Below, in pieces: positions 49,729 to 57,885 of a stretch of 64,000 bases of DNA (position 1 is its first letter; the number at the start of each line of letters is the position of its first letter). The position numbers and the translations under genes were made by a program. The notes below the pieces were generated by a model. That model searched no databases, was not told the origin of the DNA, and saw only the letters and a program-made list of their open reading frames with translations. The stretch spans positions 124,001 to 188,000 of the forward strand of contig NZ_JAJGNJ010000005.1 of assembly GCF_020781835.1 (NCBI RefSeq). The letters run 5' to 3'. The DNA is from Microbacterium testaceum. GTDB lineage: Bacteria > Actinomycetota > Actinomycetes > Actinomycetales > Microbacteriaceae.

Positions 49729-51393
49729 CTACATACGCTCCGGAGCGCCCACACCGAGCAGCGTGAGGCCGTTGCGCAACACCTGACCGGTGGCGTCGTT
49801 CAGCCACAGGCGCGTGCGGTGCACCGGCTCGACCGGCGCGTCGCCGAGCGGGATGACGCGGCAGTTGTCGTACCAGCGGTGGTACAGACCCGCCAGTTCC
49901 TCGAGGTAGCGCGCGACGCGGTGCGGCTCGCGCACCTCGGCGGCATAGGCCACGACGCGCGGGTACTCCTGGAGCGCGCCCAGGAGCGCCGACTCGGTCT
50001 CGTGGTCCAGCAGCTCGGGGGCGAACTCCGACCGGGCCACACCCGAGTCGGCCGCGTTGCGCGCGACGTTGTGCGTGCGTGCGTGCGCGTACTGCACGTA
50101 GAACACGGGGTTGTCGTTCGTGCGCTTCTGCAGGATCTCGGGGTCGAGTGTCAGCGGCGAGTCCGCGGGGTAGCGCGCGAGGGAGTAGCGCAGCGCGTCG
50201 GTGCCGAGCCACTCCTGCAGGTCGTCGAGCTCGATGATGTTCCCGGCGCGCTTGGACAGGCGCGCACCGTTGACCGACACGAGCTGCCCGATCAGGACCT
50301 CGATGTCCTTATCGGGGTCGTCGCCCGCCGCGCCCGCGAGCGCCTTCAGGCGGTGGACGTACCCGTGGTGGTCGGCGCCGAGCAGGTAGATCTTGTGCGC
50401 GAAGCCGCGATCGCCCTTGTTGAGGTAGTACGCGGCGTCCGCGGCGAAGTAGGTGTACTCGCCGTTGGAACGACGGATCACGCGGTCCTTGTCGTCGCCG
50501 AAGTCGGTCGTGCGCACCCACACGGCGCCTTCTTCGTCGAACACGTGGCCCTGCTCGCGCAGACGGTCGACGGCCTCGTCGACGAGGCTCGGCTGCCCGT
50601 CGATGCGCGCGTGCAGGGTCCGCTCCGAGAACCACACGTCGAAGTGGACGTTGAAGCGCTCGAGCGATGCCTGGATCTCGCCGAGCTGGAACCCGTAGGC
50701 CAGTTCGGTGGCGACCGAGATCTGCTCGGCCCGATCGAGTTCGCGGATGTCGGGGCGGGCGGACGCGACACGCTCGGCGAGCGCGGCGATGTAGGCGCCG
50801 CCGTAACCGTCATCAGGGGTGGGTTCGCCATGGAGGGCGGCGACGACGGAGCGTCCGAAGCGCTCCATCTGCGCACCGGCGTCGTTGATGTAGAACTCGC
50901 GCACGAGCGTGGCCCCGCTGGCCAGGAGCACGCGCGCGATGGCGTCGCCCAGGGCCGCCCAGCGGGTGTGGCCGATGTGCAGCGGCCCGGTGGGGTTGGC
51001 ACTGACGAACTCGAGGTTGATCGTGTTGCCGCGCTGCGAGTCGTTCGTCCCGAAGGCCGCGCCCTGCTCGACGATGGTCTTCGCCAGGGCGCCGGCGGCG
51101 GCGGCATCCAGGCGGATGTTGATGAAGCCGGGCCCGGCGACCTCCACGCTGGCGATGCCGTCGACGCCGGCGAGCCCGGCCGCGATCTCCGCCGCGAAAT
51201 CGCGGGGGGTGGCCCCGACGACCTTCGACAGCTTCAGTGCCGCGTTGGACGACCAATCGCCGTGGTCGCGGTTCTTCGGTCGTTCCAGCGGCAGGTCGGC
51301 GGCGGTCAGCCCCGCGGACGAGCCCTCACGTCGCGCCTCGGCGAGCGGGGCGATGACGGCGAGCAGGGCGGAGGAGAGGGCTGCGGGATCCAT
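49729..51393 (-). CDS. argS: arginyl-tRNA synthetase
   Basis: Class-I aminoacyl-tRNA synthetase charging tRNA-Arg. 554 aa. HIGH-type motif in 'PTGPLHIGHTRWA', arginine-binding 'EFYINDAGAQMERFG', KMSKS region as 'NGARLSKRAGNIIEL', and C-terminal anticodon domain 'YAHARTHNVARNAADSG'. A cognate tRNA-Arg (CCG) is encoded 3 kb away. Upstream of the lysine/threonine genes in a conserved order. Confidence 0.97.
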   Translation of the reverse strand: MDPAALSSALLAVIAPLAEARREGSSAGLTAADLPLERPKNRDHGDWSSNAALKLSKVVGATPRDFAAEIAAGLAGVDGIASVEVAGPGFINIRLDAAAAGALAKTIVEQGAAFGTNDSQRGNTINLEFVSANPTGPLHIGHTRWAALGDAIARVLLASGATLVREFYINDAGAQMERFGRSVVAALHGEPTPDDGYGGAYIAALAERVASARPDIRELDRAEQISVATELAYGFQLGEIQASLERFNVHFDVWFSERTLHARIDGQPSLVDEAVDRLREQGHVFDEEGAVWVRTTDFGDDKDRVIRRSNGEYTYFAADAAYYLNKGDRGFAHKIYLLGADHHGYVHRLKALAGAAGDDPDKDIEVLIGQLVSVNGARLSKRAGNIIELDDLQEWLGTDALRYSLARYPADSPLTLDPEILQKRTNDNPVFYVQYAHARTHNVARNAADSGVARSEFAPELLDHETESALLGALQEYPRVVAYAAEVREPHRVARYLEELAGLYHRWYDNCRVIPLGDAPVEPVHRTRLWLNDATGQVLRNGLTLLGVGAPERM

Positions 51394-51432
51394 AACCCTC
51401 CGATTCTAGGCGAGCACGGTGCAGCGCCCGGC

Positions 51433-52290
51433 TCAGCCGATCTGCACCAGCGCTTCGTGGTCGTCGGGGACCGTGGCATCCGGGGATCCCCCGTCCAGGA
51501 CCGCGTCGACGTACATGCGCTCGAGACCGACGTAGCCGCCGTGATAGCTGAGGAACGCGCAATCGGCCGCGTCCCGCCCGGTGGCGATCCGTACGAGGGA
51601 GCGCCGGTCGGACAATCGTGTGGCGTCGATGACGTACCAGGCGCCGTCGAGGTAGGCCTCGGCGACGGCGTGGAAGTCCATGGGTTCGAGCCCCGGCGCG
51701 TAGCACGCGGCGTAGCGGGCCGGGACGTCCATCGCCCGCAGCAGCGCGATGACGAGGTGCGCGTAGTCCCGGCAGACGCCCTGGCCGGTCATGAGGGTCG
51801 TCACGGCGCTGTCGGTCCCCATGCTCAGCCCCGGGGTGTAGGTGACACTGGATGCCACGAACGACGACACCGCCGCGATGAGGTCGGGTCGCGACAGACC
51901 GCTGAACTGTCGTCGCGCCTGCGCGAACACCTCGTCCGACTGGCAATAGCGGCTCGGGCGGAGATACGTGATGGTCTCGAGGTCGCTCGTGTGCAGGGTC
52001 GGCGAGGCACCGGTGACGACCGCCTCGTATCGCACCGAGAGCGGCCCCGGCTCGCCCGCGAGGCGGTGCAGACGACTGCCCGACTGATCGACGATCTCGG
52101 TCGGGGTGTACACGCGGTCGCCGCGCGAGAAGGTCAGTCGCTCACTGGTGAGCGGGACTCCCTGAGCGGCGGTGATCTGGAAGATGAGGTCGACGGACGC
52201 CCCCAGATCGAGGTCGAGTTCGGCGGTCACTCGGCGCGGCACCGGGCCATCCTCGCACGGCGGCGGAGGGGTGGGACGCGCGGGGGTCAT
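51433..52290 (-). CDS. transglutaminase-like cysteine peptidase family protein
   Basis: Cytosolic or surface-associated transglutaminase-core protein, 285 aa. N-terminal beta-rich domain ('FSRGDRVYTPTEIVDQSGSRLHRLAGEPGPLSVRYEAVVTG' region), then core with Cys in 'GQGVCRDYAHLVIALLRAMDVPARYAACY', His in 'DFHAVAEAYLDGAWYVIDAT' and Asp of the same segment, giving the Cys-His-Asp triad. Could hydrolyse or cross-link peptides; specificity unknown. ATG overlaps the lipoprotein stop (ATGA), making it the third gene of the kinase operon. Confidence 0.85.
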   Translation of the reverse strand: MTPARPTPPPPCEDGPVPRRVTAELDLDLGASVDLIFQITAAQGVPLTSERLTFSRGDRVYTPTEIVDQSGSRLHRLAGEPGPLSVRYEAVVTGASPTLHTSDLETITYLRPSRYCQSDEVFAQARRQFSGLSRPDLIAAVSSFVASSVTYTPGLSMGTDSAVTTLMTGQGVCRDYAHLVIALLRAMDVPARYAACYAPGLEPMDFHAVAEAYLDGAWYVIDATRLSDRRSLVRIATGRDAADCAFLSYHGGYVGLERMYVDAVLDGGSPDATVPDDHEALVQIG

Positions 52291-52796
52291 CCGTCTTTCT
52301 TGCCCGGGCTGACGGCCCCTTTGGAGTTGTTGCCCTTGCCCTTGTTCTCCTTGTCCTTCCCGGAGTTGCCGGGGCCCTGCTCCTCGGACTCCTCCGGCGT
52401 CTCCGGCTCCTGCACCGTCGTGTCGTCGTCGTCGACGGTGCTCTGCGTCGGCTCGGGCGCGGTGTCCTCGGTGACGGGCTGCTCCGTCTGCTCGACCGTG
52501 GGCTCGGGGGCCGGGGCCAGTGCGGCCAGATCGGCGCGCACCGCGGCGATGCGCCCGAGGATGGCCTCGGCTTCCTCGGGCGAGACCGTGCCGGCATCCC
52601 GCTGCGCGATGACGTCGGCTTCGAGCTGGTCCAGCGTCGTCGAGGCCGACGCGACGTCGCCGCTGGAGGCTTGACCCGCGAGGGTCTGGACGACGCCCTG
52701 CCACGCGGTGGGTTCGGCGGCCGGCGGCGTGCACCCGGCGAGCGCGAGTGCGGCGGCGAAGGCCACGGCCGTGGCGGCCATCCGGCGGCGGGTCAC
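52287..52796 (-). CDS. lipoprotein with charged low-complexity tail
   Basis: 169-aa predicted lipoprotein. GTG start overlaps the kinase stop (GTGA). Signal region 'AAALALAGC' provides a lipobox with Cys22; a helical Ala/Gln segment (25-85) follows, then a Pro/Glu/Asp/Thr-rich stretch (about 85-140) and a basic Gly/Lys/Asn end ('NSGKDKENKGKGNNSKG'). No domain recognised. Its placement between kinase and transglutaminase suggests a surface partner or substrate of the operon. Confidence 0.75.
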   Translation of the reverse strand: MTRRRMAATAVAFAAALALAGCTPPAAEPTAWQGVVQTLAGQASSGDVASASTTLDQLEADVIAQRDAGTVSPEEAEAILGRIAAVRADLAALAPAPEPTVEQTEQPVTEDTAPEPTQSTVDDDDTTVQEPETPEESEEQGPGNSGKDKENKGKGNNSKGAVSPGKKDG

Positions 52797-53929
52797 GGTC
52801 CCACCTCCTTCCACAGGTCGTCGACGTGCTGGTCGAGGGGTGCGGGGAGCGAGGGCAGCGCCGGCTCGGCGGCGGGGGCCGGGGCGCCGAGCGCGATCGC
52901 GGCCGTCACTCCGCCGAGGGCGAGGAGCACCGCGATCACGGATGCCAGAATGATCCCCCGCCGGCGACCGCCGCGCCGCGACCCGTCGGCGACCGGGTCC
53001 AGCACCCGAGTCCGGGTGAGGGCGTCGGACGCGGGGCCGTCCAGCAACGCCGCCCCGCCGATCGGGGTGGGGGGCACCTGTTCGCTCGGGATCGAGCGGA
53101 ACTCGGCGCCGAGGGCGGCGGCATCCGGTCGCTCCGCCGGGTCGATCGCGGTCATGCGCACCAGCAGGTCGCGCCACGGCAGAGGCAGGTGATCGGGGAT
53201 CTCGGGCGGCGACACCAGTCGGGCGGCGAGAGCCTCGTGCGGCGTGCGACCGCCGAACGCGCGGCGGCCGGTGAGCGCCTCGAGCAGCACGAGGCCGAGC
53301 GAGTAGACGTCGCTGGCCGGAGCGGCCGGCATCCCGCGCGCCTGTTCGGGGCTGAGATAAGCCGCCGTGCCGATGACGGTGTCGGCGCGTGTGACGCGCG
53401 TCGCGCCGACGAGTGCCGCGATGCCGAAGTCGGCGAGCGTCGCCCGCGCGCGTTCTCCCGTGTGCGCGGGGGGCCGCAGGAGGATGTTCGACGGCTTCAC
53501 GTCGCGGTGGACGATCCCGCGGGAGTGCACCACCGAGAGCGCTTCGGCGATCTCCCGCCCGTAGCGGGCGACATCGGCCGCGGGGATGGGTCCGCGCGCG
53601 ATGAGATCGGTGAGCGTGGGACCGGCGATGAGTTCCATCGCGAGGTAGGTCGGAGGCGTCGACAGTCTCGCGTCGTACAGCGTGACGAGCGAGGGATGCG
53701 AGAGCGAGGCGAGCAGCCGGATCTCTGACCGTACGCGCGCCGCGTCCGCCGGATCGGCGCCGTCGCCGGTGACGACCTTCAGCGCGACCGTGCGGCCGAG
53801 GGAGGTGTCCACAGCCTCGTAGACGCGGGCGTATCCGCCCTCGCCGAGGAGCCGTCCGAGGCGGTACCGCCCGTCGAAGAGGTCGGCGGTCGAGCTGTCG
53901 AACGGCTGGGTCGTGTCGGTGTCAGTCAT
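52793..53929 (-). CDS. membrane-anchored Ser/Thr protein kinase (PknB type)
   Basis: 378-aa Hanks-type kinase: glycine loop 'LGEGGYARVY', ATP Lys in 'VALKVV', catalytic 'HRDVKPSN', DFG in 'LADFGIAAL', and APE-like 'YLSPEQARG'. A basic juxtamembrane segment leads to one transmembrane helix ('GIILASVIAVLLALGGVTAAIALG', near 330-353) and a short external tail of about 25 residues without PASTA repeats. First gene of a three-gene coupled operon with the lipoprotein and transglutaminase-like genes. Confidence 0.93.
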   Translation of the reverse strand: MTDTDTTQPFDSSTADLFDGRYRLGRLLGEGGYARVYEAVDTSLGRTVALKVVTGDGADPADAARVRSEIRLLASLSHPSLVTLYDARLSTPPTYLAMELIAGPTLTDLIARGPIPAADVARYGREIAEALSVVHSRGIVHRDVKPSNILLRPPAHTGERARATLADFGIAALVGATRVTRADTVIGTAAYLSPEQARGMPAAPASDVYSLGLVLLEALTGRRAFGGRTPHEALAARLVSPPEIPDHLPLPWRDLLVRMTAIDPAERPDAAALGAEFRSIPSEQVPPTPIGGAALLDGPASDALTRTRVLDPVADGSRRGGRRRGIILASVIAVLLALGGVTAAIALGAPAPAAEPALPSLPAPLDQHVDDLWKEVGP

Positions 53930-53963
53930 GCGTGTCCTGGGGTCGGGCGCCCCCGGCGAGGTG

Positions 53964-54218
53964 TCAGACGAGGTCGTCGTTGGGCGATCGCGTGGTGGAT
54001 CGGGTGACCCGCGCGTCCCCGACCCCTTCGGTCCGGGTGACGGTGTCGGTCTGACGACGCCGGACCAGGAGCACGAGGCCGATGATGAAGACGATGGCGC
54101 CCGCTCCCATCATGATGTACCCGATCGTCGTCAGGTCCACGTAGTTGTTGGGCAGATCGACCGCGAAAGCGAGGATGGCGCCGATGACGATCAGCGCGAT
54201 TCCGGCTCCGATGCTCAT
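53964..54218 (-). CDS. DUF6458-like small membrane protein
   Basis: 84-aa protein with two transmembrane helices in tandem ('GAGIALIVIGAILAFAVDL', 'TIGYIMMGAGAIVFIIGLVLLV') and a short charged tail with basic RRRQ. Matches the small DUF6458 family, common in Microbacteriaceae and of unknown function. AGGTCC precedes the ATG. Located between the kinase gene and tRNA-Arg terminator. Confidence 0.75.
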   Translation of the reverse strand: MSIGAGIALIVIGAILAFAVDLPNNYVDLTTIGYIMMGAGAIVFIIGLVLLVRRRQTDTVTRTEGVGDARVTRSTTRSPNDDLV

Positions 54219-54340
54219 GACAGGTCCTTTCGGGAGGGTGGAGCCAGGATGACACTCCCCCACCGGACACGCAGAGGTCTTGACAACGACGCCCGAGGCG
54301 CGCTTGTCGTGTTGACTCCGAGCGCGAGCAGACGGATGGC

Positions 54341-54379
54341 GACGGCCCCGGCCCCCGATCACGGGTGGCCGGGGCCGTC
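54341..54379 (-). terminator. terminator of tRNA-Arg
   Basis: gacggccccggcc (54341-54353) and ggccggggccgtc (54367-54379) form a perfect 13-bp stem; the loop can extend the pairing with cccg/cggg. It lies 3 nt past the 3' CCA of the tRNA on the transcribed strand. Confidence 0.85.
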
Positions 54380-54382
54380 TAC

Positions 54383-54458
54383 TGGTGCCCCCGACAGGAA
54401 TCGAACCTGCGACCTTTGGTACCGGAAACCAACGCTCTATCCCCTGAGCTACGGAGGC
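54383..54458 (-). tRNA. tRNA-Arg (anticodon CCG)
   Basis: 76-nt cloverleaf read on the minus strand: acceptor gcctccg with cgggggc, D-arm gctc/gagc, anticodon stem ttggt/accaa with loop ttccggt (anticodon CCG, reading CGG), T-arm gcagg/cctgt with ttcgatt, discriminator A and an encoded CCA. A TAACCT hexamer about 12 nt upstream may be its -10. Confidence 0.95.
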
Positions 54459-54509
54459 GGACCGGTCAAGGTTAGCACCGTGGCACGGGGCCCCCGCGCC
54501 CCGGGCGGG

Positions 54510-54683
54510 TCACTCCTCGCCGATGACTCCGATGCCCGTGGCTCGGTGGTCGGCGTTCGGGTCGTCGGCCGAGGGAGCCTTCGACTGCTCGTCGACGTCG
54601 TTCGTCTGGCTCGGCGCGACCGTCTGGTCGTCGCCGAGATCGTCGGCGTCGTCGCCGGGGGCGTGGTTCTGCGGATCGCTCAT
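54510..54683 (-). CDS. 57-aa acidic disordered protein
   Basis: Small soluble protein, about one third Asp/Glu with no hydrophobic core, ending 'HRATGIGVIGEE'. Preceded by aggaaggg 8 nt before the ATG, which supports a real gene. No family recognised; it resembles two other acidic low-complexity proteins in the window (57886 and 61472). Function unknown. Confidence 0.65.
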   Translation of the reverse strand: MSDPQNHAPGDDADDLGDDQTVAPSQTNDVDEQSKAPSADDPNADHRATGIGVIGEE

Positions 54684-54767
54684 GGGTCATCCCTTCCTAG
54701 GCGAGTCTCCAGCCTCGCAGGGCGGCACCGACCGGCGCAGAGGCTTGACCTCCCGCCCTTCGGCCCT

Positions 54768-55205
54768 TCAGCGACCCCCGACCCAGCGACGCACCCGGGC
54801 GGCCAACGGTCGGGTCAAGGCGACCGCGCGGCCCTCGGCCACGACGAAGAGGCGGTCACCGCGCACGGCGACCTCCCCGCGCACATAGGCGGCACCGACC
54901 GCGACATACGTGCGAAGCAGCATCGCCGCCTCGGCGCGGGTCGAGGTCGCATCGTCCAGGCGCACGCGGTGCCCCGAGTCCACCCGCACCGAGAACCATC
55001 GGGTCCCGGCAGTGGACACGACCGCCCACCGATCCCCCGACGACAGCCGTACGAAGGCGTCCCCGTCCGACAGACCGGTCTCCGGCGACAGGTCTGCGTA
55101 CTCGTCGACGAGTTCCTCGAGCGTGCTCTTCGCCTCTCCGGCGGTGACGAAGTCGGCGCGCCCCGCACTCAACCCGCCCCACTCGAACTTCTTCTCCGGG
55201 GTCAC
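54768..55205 (-). CDS. hypothetical protein
   Basis: 145-aa soluble protein from a GTG at 55205, mixed alpha/beta composition ending in an Arg-rich tail ('ALTRPLAARVRRWVGGR'). No transmembrane segment, signal peptide or recognised motif. Coding quality (high third-position GC, compact frame) supports it. Adjacent to, and divergent from, the DUF5684-like gene. Confidence 0.6.
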   Translation of the reverse strand: MTPEKKFEWGGLSAGRADFVTAGEAKSTLEELVDEYADLSPETGLSDGDAFVRLSSGDRWAVVSTAGTRWFSVRVDSGHRVRLDDATSTRAEAAMLLRTYVAVGAAYVRGEVAVRGDRLFVVAEGRAVALTRPLAARVRRWVGGR

Positions 55206-55264
55206 GGCGCCCCCGGCAGGACGACAGTCACAGACATGCGGCGAGCGTAACGCGGGTGTGGCCC

Positions 55265-55270
55265 TACGAT
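55265..55270 (+). promoter_or_regulatory. -10 box deciding the start of the DUF5684-like gene
   Basis: TACGAT overlaps the first in-frame ATG (55269) and ends 7 nt before the second ATG (55278), so the second is the likely leaderless start. Confidence 0.5.
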
Positions 55271-55277
55271 GAGCGGC

Positions 55278-55670
55278 ATGCTGGCCTCATCGCCGAACAA
55301 CATCTTCGATCAGACGTCGATCTTCGCGCTCGGCGGTTCGACCTCACTCGTCGGGGTCGCGATCTACGTGCTCCTGGCCATCGCCCTCTGGCGCGTCTTC
55401 ACCAAGGCCGGCTATCCGGGCTGGCTCGCGATCATCCCCCTGGTCAACGCGATCTTCCTCGTCAAAGTCGCGGGATTTTCAGGGTGGATGACGTTGCTCT
55501 ACCTCATCCCGATCGTCAACATCGTGTTCCACATCATTGTCTCGATCCGAGTCGGGCGAGCCTTCGGCCACGGGTGGTTCTTCTCGCTCGCGTTGCTCGT
55601 GGTCTTCTGGATCATCGGCTACCTGATCGTCGGTTTCAGCGGAGACCGCTATCGCCCTGAGCGGATCTGA
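55278..55670 (+). CDS. DUF5684-like membrane protein
   Basis: 130-aa membrane protein with about four hydrophobic segments and the 'FTKAGYPGWLAIIPLVNAIFLVKVAG' core shared with the protein at 23017-23703. Lacks that protein's proline-rich tail. Start chosen from the -10 spacing. Function unknown. Confidence 0.75.
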   Translation: MLASSPNNIFDQTSIFALGGSTSLVGVAIYVLLAIALWRVFTKAGYPGWLAIIPLVNAIFLVKVAGFSGWMTLLYLIPIVNIVFHIIVSIRVGRAFGHGWFFSLALLVVFWIIGYLIVGFSGDRYRPERI

Positions 55671-55711
55671 TCGACACCGGCCGCACTCGGATCCCCCGCA
55701 CGGGCCGCCGG

Positions 55712-56065
55712 TCAGGCCTGGGTGGGCTGATCGAAGTCCCAGTCGACGGGCTGGTCGTCCTCGTCCGACGGCGGCTCGACGGCGTACAACGGGGCCCGCG
55801 GGAAGAGCCGATGGTTGCGCAACTCCTCCGACCAGGCGGCGAAATCGGGCTCCTCGCCGGTCCACTCCATGGGGGACGAGAGGACGTCGTTGCCGACACC
55901 GATGACGAGTTCGGCCTGCGCCACTTTCCTGTCGTCCGTGACGATGGGGATGCTGACGGCCTCAGCCTGTCCCTCCTTGGCCACGGCGGCGGTCAACTCG
56001 ACGAGCGATGCGGCGACGTCGTCGGTCGTCATCACGGTCTCTCCGGCGTACGTCACACATCTCAT
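55712..56065 (-). CDS. hypothetical protein
   Basis: 117-aa acidic soluble protein starting 'MRCVTYAGETVMTTDD'; ends in a Pro/Asp-rich tail ('DEDDQPVDWDFDQPTQA'). Middle part 'VAQAELVIGVGNDVLSSPMEWTGEEPDFAAWSEELRNH' looks folded. No family recognised. Lies downstream of the small protein at 56137 on the same strand, so may share its transcript. Confidence 0.6.
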   Translation of the reverse strand: MRCVTYAGETVMTTDDVAASLVELTAAVAKEGQAEAVSIPIVTDDRKVAQAELVIGVGNDVLSSPMEWTGEEPDFAAWSEELRNHRLFPRAPLYAVEPPSDEDDQPVDWDFDQPTQA

Positions 56066-56136
56066 GCGTCCCAGCGTCGCGGTCGACGTCCGGCGCGAGA
56101 GGCGGGTTGCGCGGCTGCGTTCGGTGGGATACGGCG

Positions 56137-56316
56137 TCAGTCGCGCCGCTGCGCGGACCGGAACATCGCGGCATCCAACTCGAACCACACCGCGCGCACG
56201 GTGTCGAACTCGGCGAACCGCTCGGGAGCCGGGTCGTCGAGACTGAGGCGATAGCCCCGCGGCAGATCGTCCACGTGCTGCCCGTCGCGCGGGCCACCGA
56301 CGAGCACGTAGATCAC
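56137..56316 (-). CDS. 59-aa small protein with VGGPRDG motif
   Basis: Starts at a GTG overlapping the MarR stop codon by 4 nt (GTGA), so its translation is coupled to that of the regulator. Sequence 'VIYVLVGGPRDGQHVDDLPRGYRL' begins with a beta-strand and the GGPRDG turn known from small actinobacterial and phage-related proteins of unknown role; remainder is amphipathic and ends 'MFRSAQRRD'. No ATG start exists, explaining why it is easily missed. Confidence 0.65.
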   Translation of the reverse strand: MIYVLVGGPRDGQHVDDLPRGYRLSLDDPAPERFAEFDTVRAVWFELDAAMFRSAQRRD

Positions 56317-56867
56317 GGCGATGAGGGGGAGCCGGCGTCCACGGCGACTCCGTCGACCGCGTCGCTCATCCGGTGGAGGAAGTTCACGACCACCTCGGAC
56401 TCCTCCGCGGACATCTCGATCACCGCGGCCAGCATCCGGTCGTGCATGTTGCCCAGCGTCTGCCGGACCTCCGCGTGCGCCTTCTCGGTCGCCTGCACGA
56501 AGATGCTGCGCCGGTCATCGGGGTTGGCGGCGCGGGTGACGTGCCCTGACCGCTCGAGCCGGTCGAGGATGGCCGTGGTGGAGGCGGTGGAGAGACCGAG
56601 ATACCGCGTCAGCTCTCCCGGCCGCACTCTGCGGCCCGGCTCGCGCAACAGGTAACGCAGGACGAGGAGTTCGTTCTCGCCCATGGACATCGACTCTCGG
56701 GTGCGCCGACGCATGGCCAGCTCCGCGGCTCTGTATACGCGGAGGGCCTCGAGCACTGCTTTGCTGCGGCTCCGTCGATCGGCCGGCTCATCGCCGTACC
56801 AGTAGGTGCGCGAGTCATTTTCCCCGCCAGGAGAGAGGCTCTGCGACACCGCGCGCATGTCTGTCAT
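56313..56867 (-). CDS. MarR-family transcriptional regulator
   Basis: 184-aa winged helix-turn-helix regulator. DNA-binding core about residues 75-145 ('PGELTRYLGLSTASTTAILDRLERSGHVTRAANPDDRRSIFVQAT'), flanked by dimerisation helices. N-terminal 45 residues are an unusual hydrophilic extension. RBS aaggggc 8 nt before the ATG. Divergent from a DUF7882-like gene across an AT-rich 115-nt region with palindromes, so it probably autoregulates and controls that operon. Ligand unknown. Confidence 0.9.
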   Translation of the reverse strand: MTDMRAVSQSLSPGGENDSRTYWYGDEPADRRSRSKAVLEALRVYRAAELAMRRRTRESMSMGENELLVLRYLLREPGRRVRPGELTRYLGLSTASTTAILDRLERSGHVTRAANPDDRRSIFVQATEKAHAEVRQTLGNMHDRMLAAVIEMSAEESEVVVNFLHRMSDAVDGVAVDAGSPSSP

Positions 56868-56914
56868 GGTGTACGCCCCTTGCTGTCGATCCCCTGAGCA
56901 TACCCCCGAAAGAA

Positions 56915-56929
56915 TAGTTCGACAAACTA
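56915..56929. promoter_or_regulatory. candidate MarR operator
   Basis: tagtt (56915-56919) cgaca aacta (56925-56929) is a 5-bp inverted repeat, adjoining a second palindrome actagt (56926-56931), in the only AT-rich patch of the divergent MarR/DUF7882-like intergenic region, where both promoters should lie. Confidence 0.55.
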
Positions 56930-56982
56930 GTTACTAATCGAGTATGTTCATCACGCAGGTAAACCAACGAAAGGAGTTGCTC

Positions 56983-57348
56983 ATGGGCAACCTTTACTAC
57001 GGCACGGCGCCGGAGCCCATTCGAGTTCCGGACCGTCTCCTCTCGCACCTCAAGGTCGTGGCGGCGACGAAGCTCCGCCGCGGCGAGAGCTTCACCATCA
57101 GCTGGACCCACGTCGACGGCGCCCCCGGCCGTTCCACCCTCTGGCTGCAGCCCGCGATCCCGCTGCGCTTCGTCTTCGACAGCGCTGAGCCCGAGCAGCT
57201 GAATCCCCAGACGCTGAAAGACATGGCCGACATGGCCAACTCCTCTGCCGGGCTCTCGGTCGCCCTCGACGCCGAGATCCCCGCCGCGACGGCAGCCGCA
57301 CGCACCTCAGCGCCCACTCGAGGCACGACCCTGCGAACGGCGGCTTGA
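56983..57348 (+). CDS. DUF7882-like small protein
   Basis: 121-aa soluble protein beginning 'MGNLYYGTAPEPIRVPDRLLSHLKVV' and continuing 'ATKLRRGESFTISW', the hallmark of the small DUF7882 family of Microbacteriaceae that is often mislabelled ATP-dependent DNA ligase; it has no ligase motif. AAAGGAG sits 8 nt before this ATG, which I prefer over an upstream ATG at 56944 that has no RBS. Heads a coupled operon with two small proteins and is divergent from MarR. Confidence 0.75.
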   Translation: MGNLYYGTAPEPIRVPDRLLSHLKVVAATKLRRGESFTISWTHVDGAPGRSTLWLQPAIPLRFVFDSAEPEQLNPQTLKDMADMANSSAGLSVALDAEIPAATAAARTSAPTRGTTLRTAA

Positions 57349-57349
57349 C

Positions 57350-57691
57350 GTGAGCGCCGGCACACTGGCATCCATCGCTCCCCTGGGCACGACCCGGGCC
57401 ATGTGGGCGAAAGTGGACGCCGGATTCTGGGTCGCCCACCGCGGCGGCGAGTACTACGGTTGCGTCGATCGCGTCGACGGCGGATTCGTCGCCCGCGACG
57501 CGCACGGCGTGCCCATCGGCCGCTATGACACCCTCGAGACCGCCAAGGCCTCGCTCCGATCCACCACCGACCCGGTGAACGACGCACGGCGACGACGCGC
57601 CGAACGGACCTCGGTGGTCCTGGCCACCGCCGCCGGAAGTGCCGCCCTCGCTTTCGCCCTCACCGCCGGCGCGCTGGCGCCGTACCTGTGA
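57350..57691 (+). CDS. hypothetical membrane-anchored protein
   Basis: 113-aa protein from a GTG 1 nt past the previous stop. N-terminal soluble part ('VDAGFWVAHRGGEYYGCVDRVDGGFVARDAHGVPIGRYDTLETAKASL') contains an AT-hook-free, strand-rich pattern; a basic segment RRRRAER precedes a C-terminal transmembrane helix ('VVLATAAGSAALAFALTAGALAPYL'), so it is probably tail-anchored. Function unknown. Confidence 0.65.
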   Translation: MSAGTLASIAPLGTTRAMWAKVDAGFWVAHRGGEYYGCVDRVDGGFVARDAHGVPIGRYDTLETAKASLRSTTDPVNDARRRRAERTSVVLATAAGSAALAFALTAGALAPYL

Positions 57692-57789
57692 TGGCCGGGC
57701 CGGTGAGCGACCTGCGTGACGAGGCCGACGACCTCGAGGACGCCGCTCGCGCCGAATTCGCCGAACGCTACGGCGTCTCCCCGATCTGA
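57691..57789 (+). CDS. 32-aa acidic small protein
   Basis: ATG overlaps the preceding stop (TGATG), so expression depends on coupled translation. Sequence reads MAGPVSDLRDEADDLEDAA then RAEFAERYGVSPI; strongly predicted single amphipathic helix. Too short for most gene finders. Reality supported by overlap and composition only. Confidence 0.5.
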   Translation: MAGPVSDLRDEADDLEDAARAEFAERYGVSPI

Positions 57790-57885
57790 CGACCCCGGCG
57801 CCCACCACCCCCTGGACAGCGACTGCGCAGTGTGACAGCGTCGCCGACGTCGCCGAACCGCGACGCGAAACGAACGGGAGCCTCT

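Noticed and set aside
49819..52674. 951-codon plus-strand open frame
   Set aside because: Antisense to argS and the transglutaminase-like gene; Arg/Gly/Val-rich with no recognisable domain.
56944..57348. Start of the DUF7882-like gene at the ATG at 56944
   Set aside because: No RBS upstream of 56944, and AAAGGAG is placed for the ATG at 56983, which also matches family N-termini (MGxLxYG).
56983..57348. Possible ATP-dependent DNA ligase annotation
   Set aside because: The protein is 121 aa and contains no KxDG adenylation motif; such labels come from misannotated relatives.
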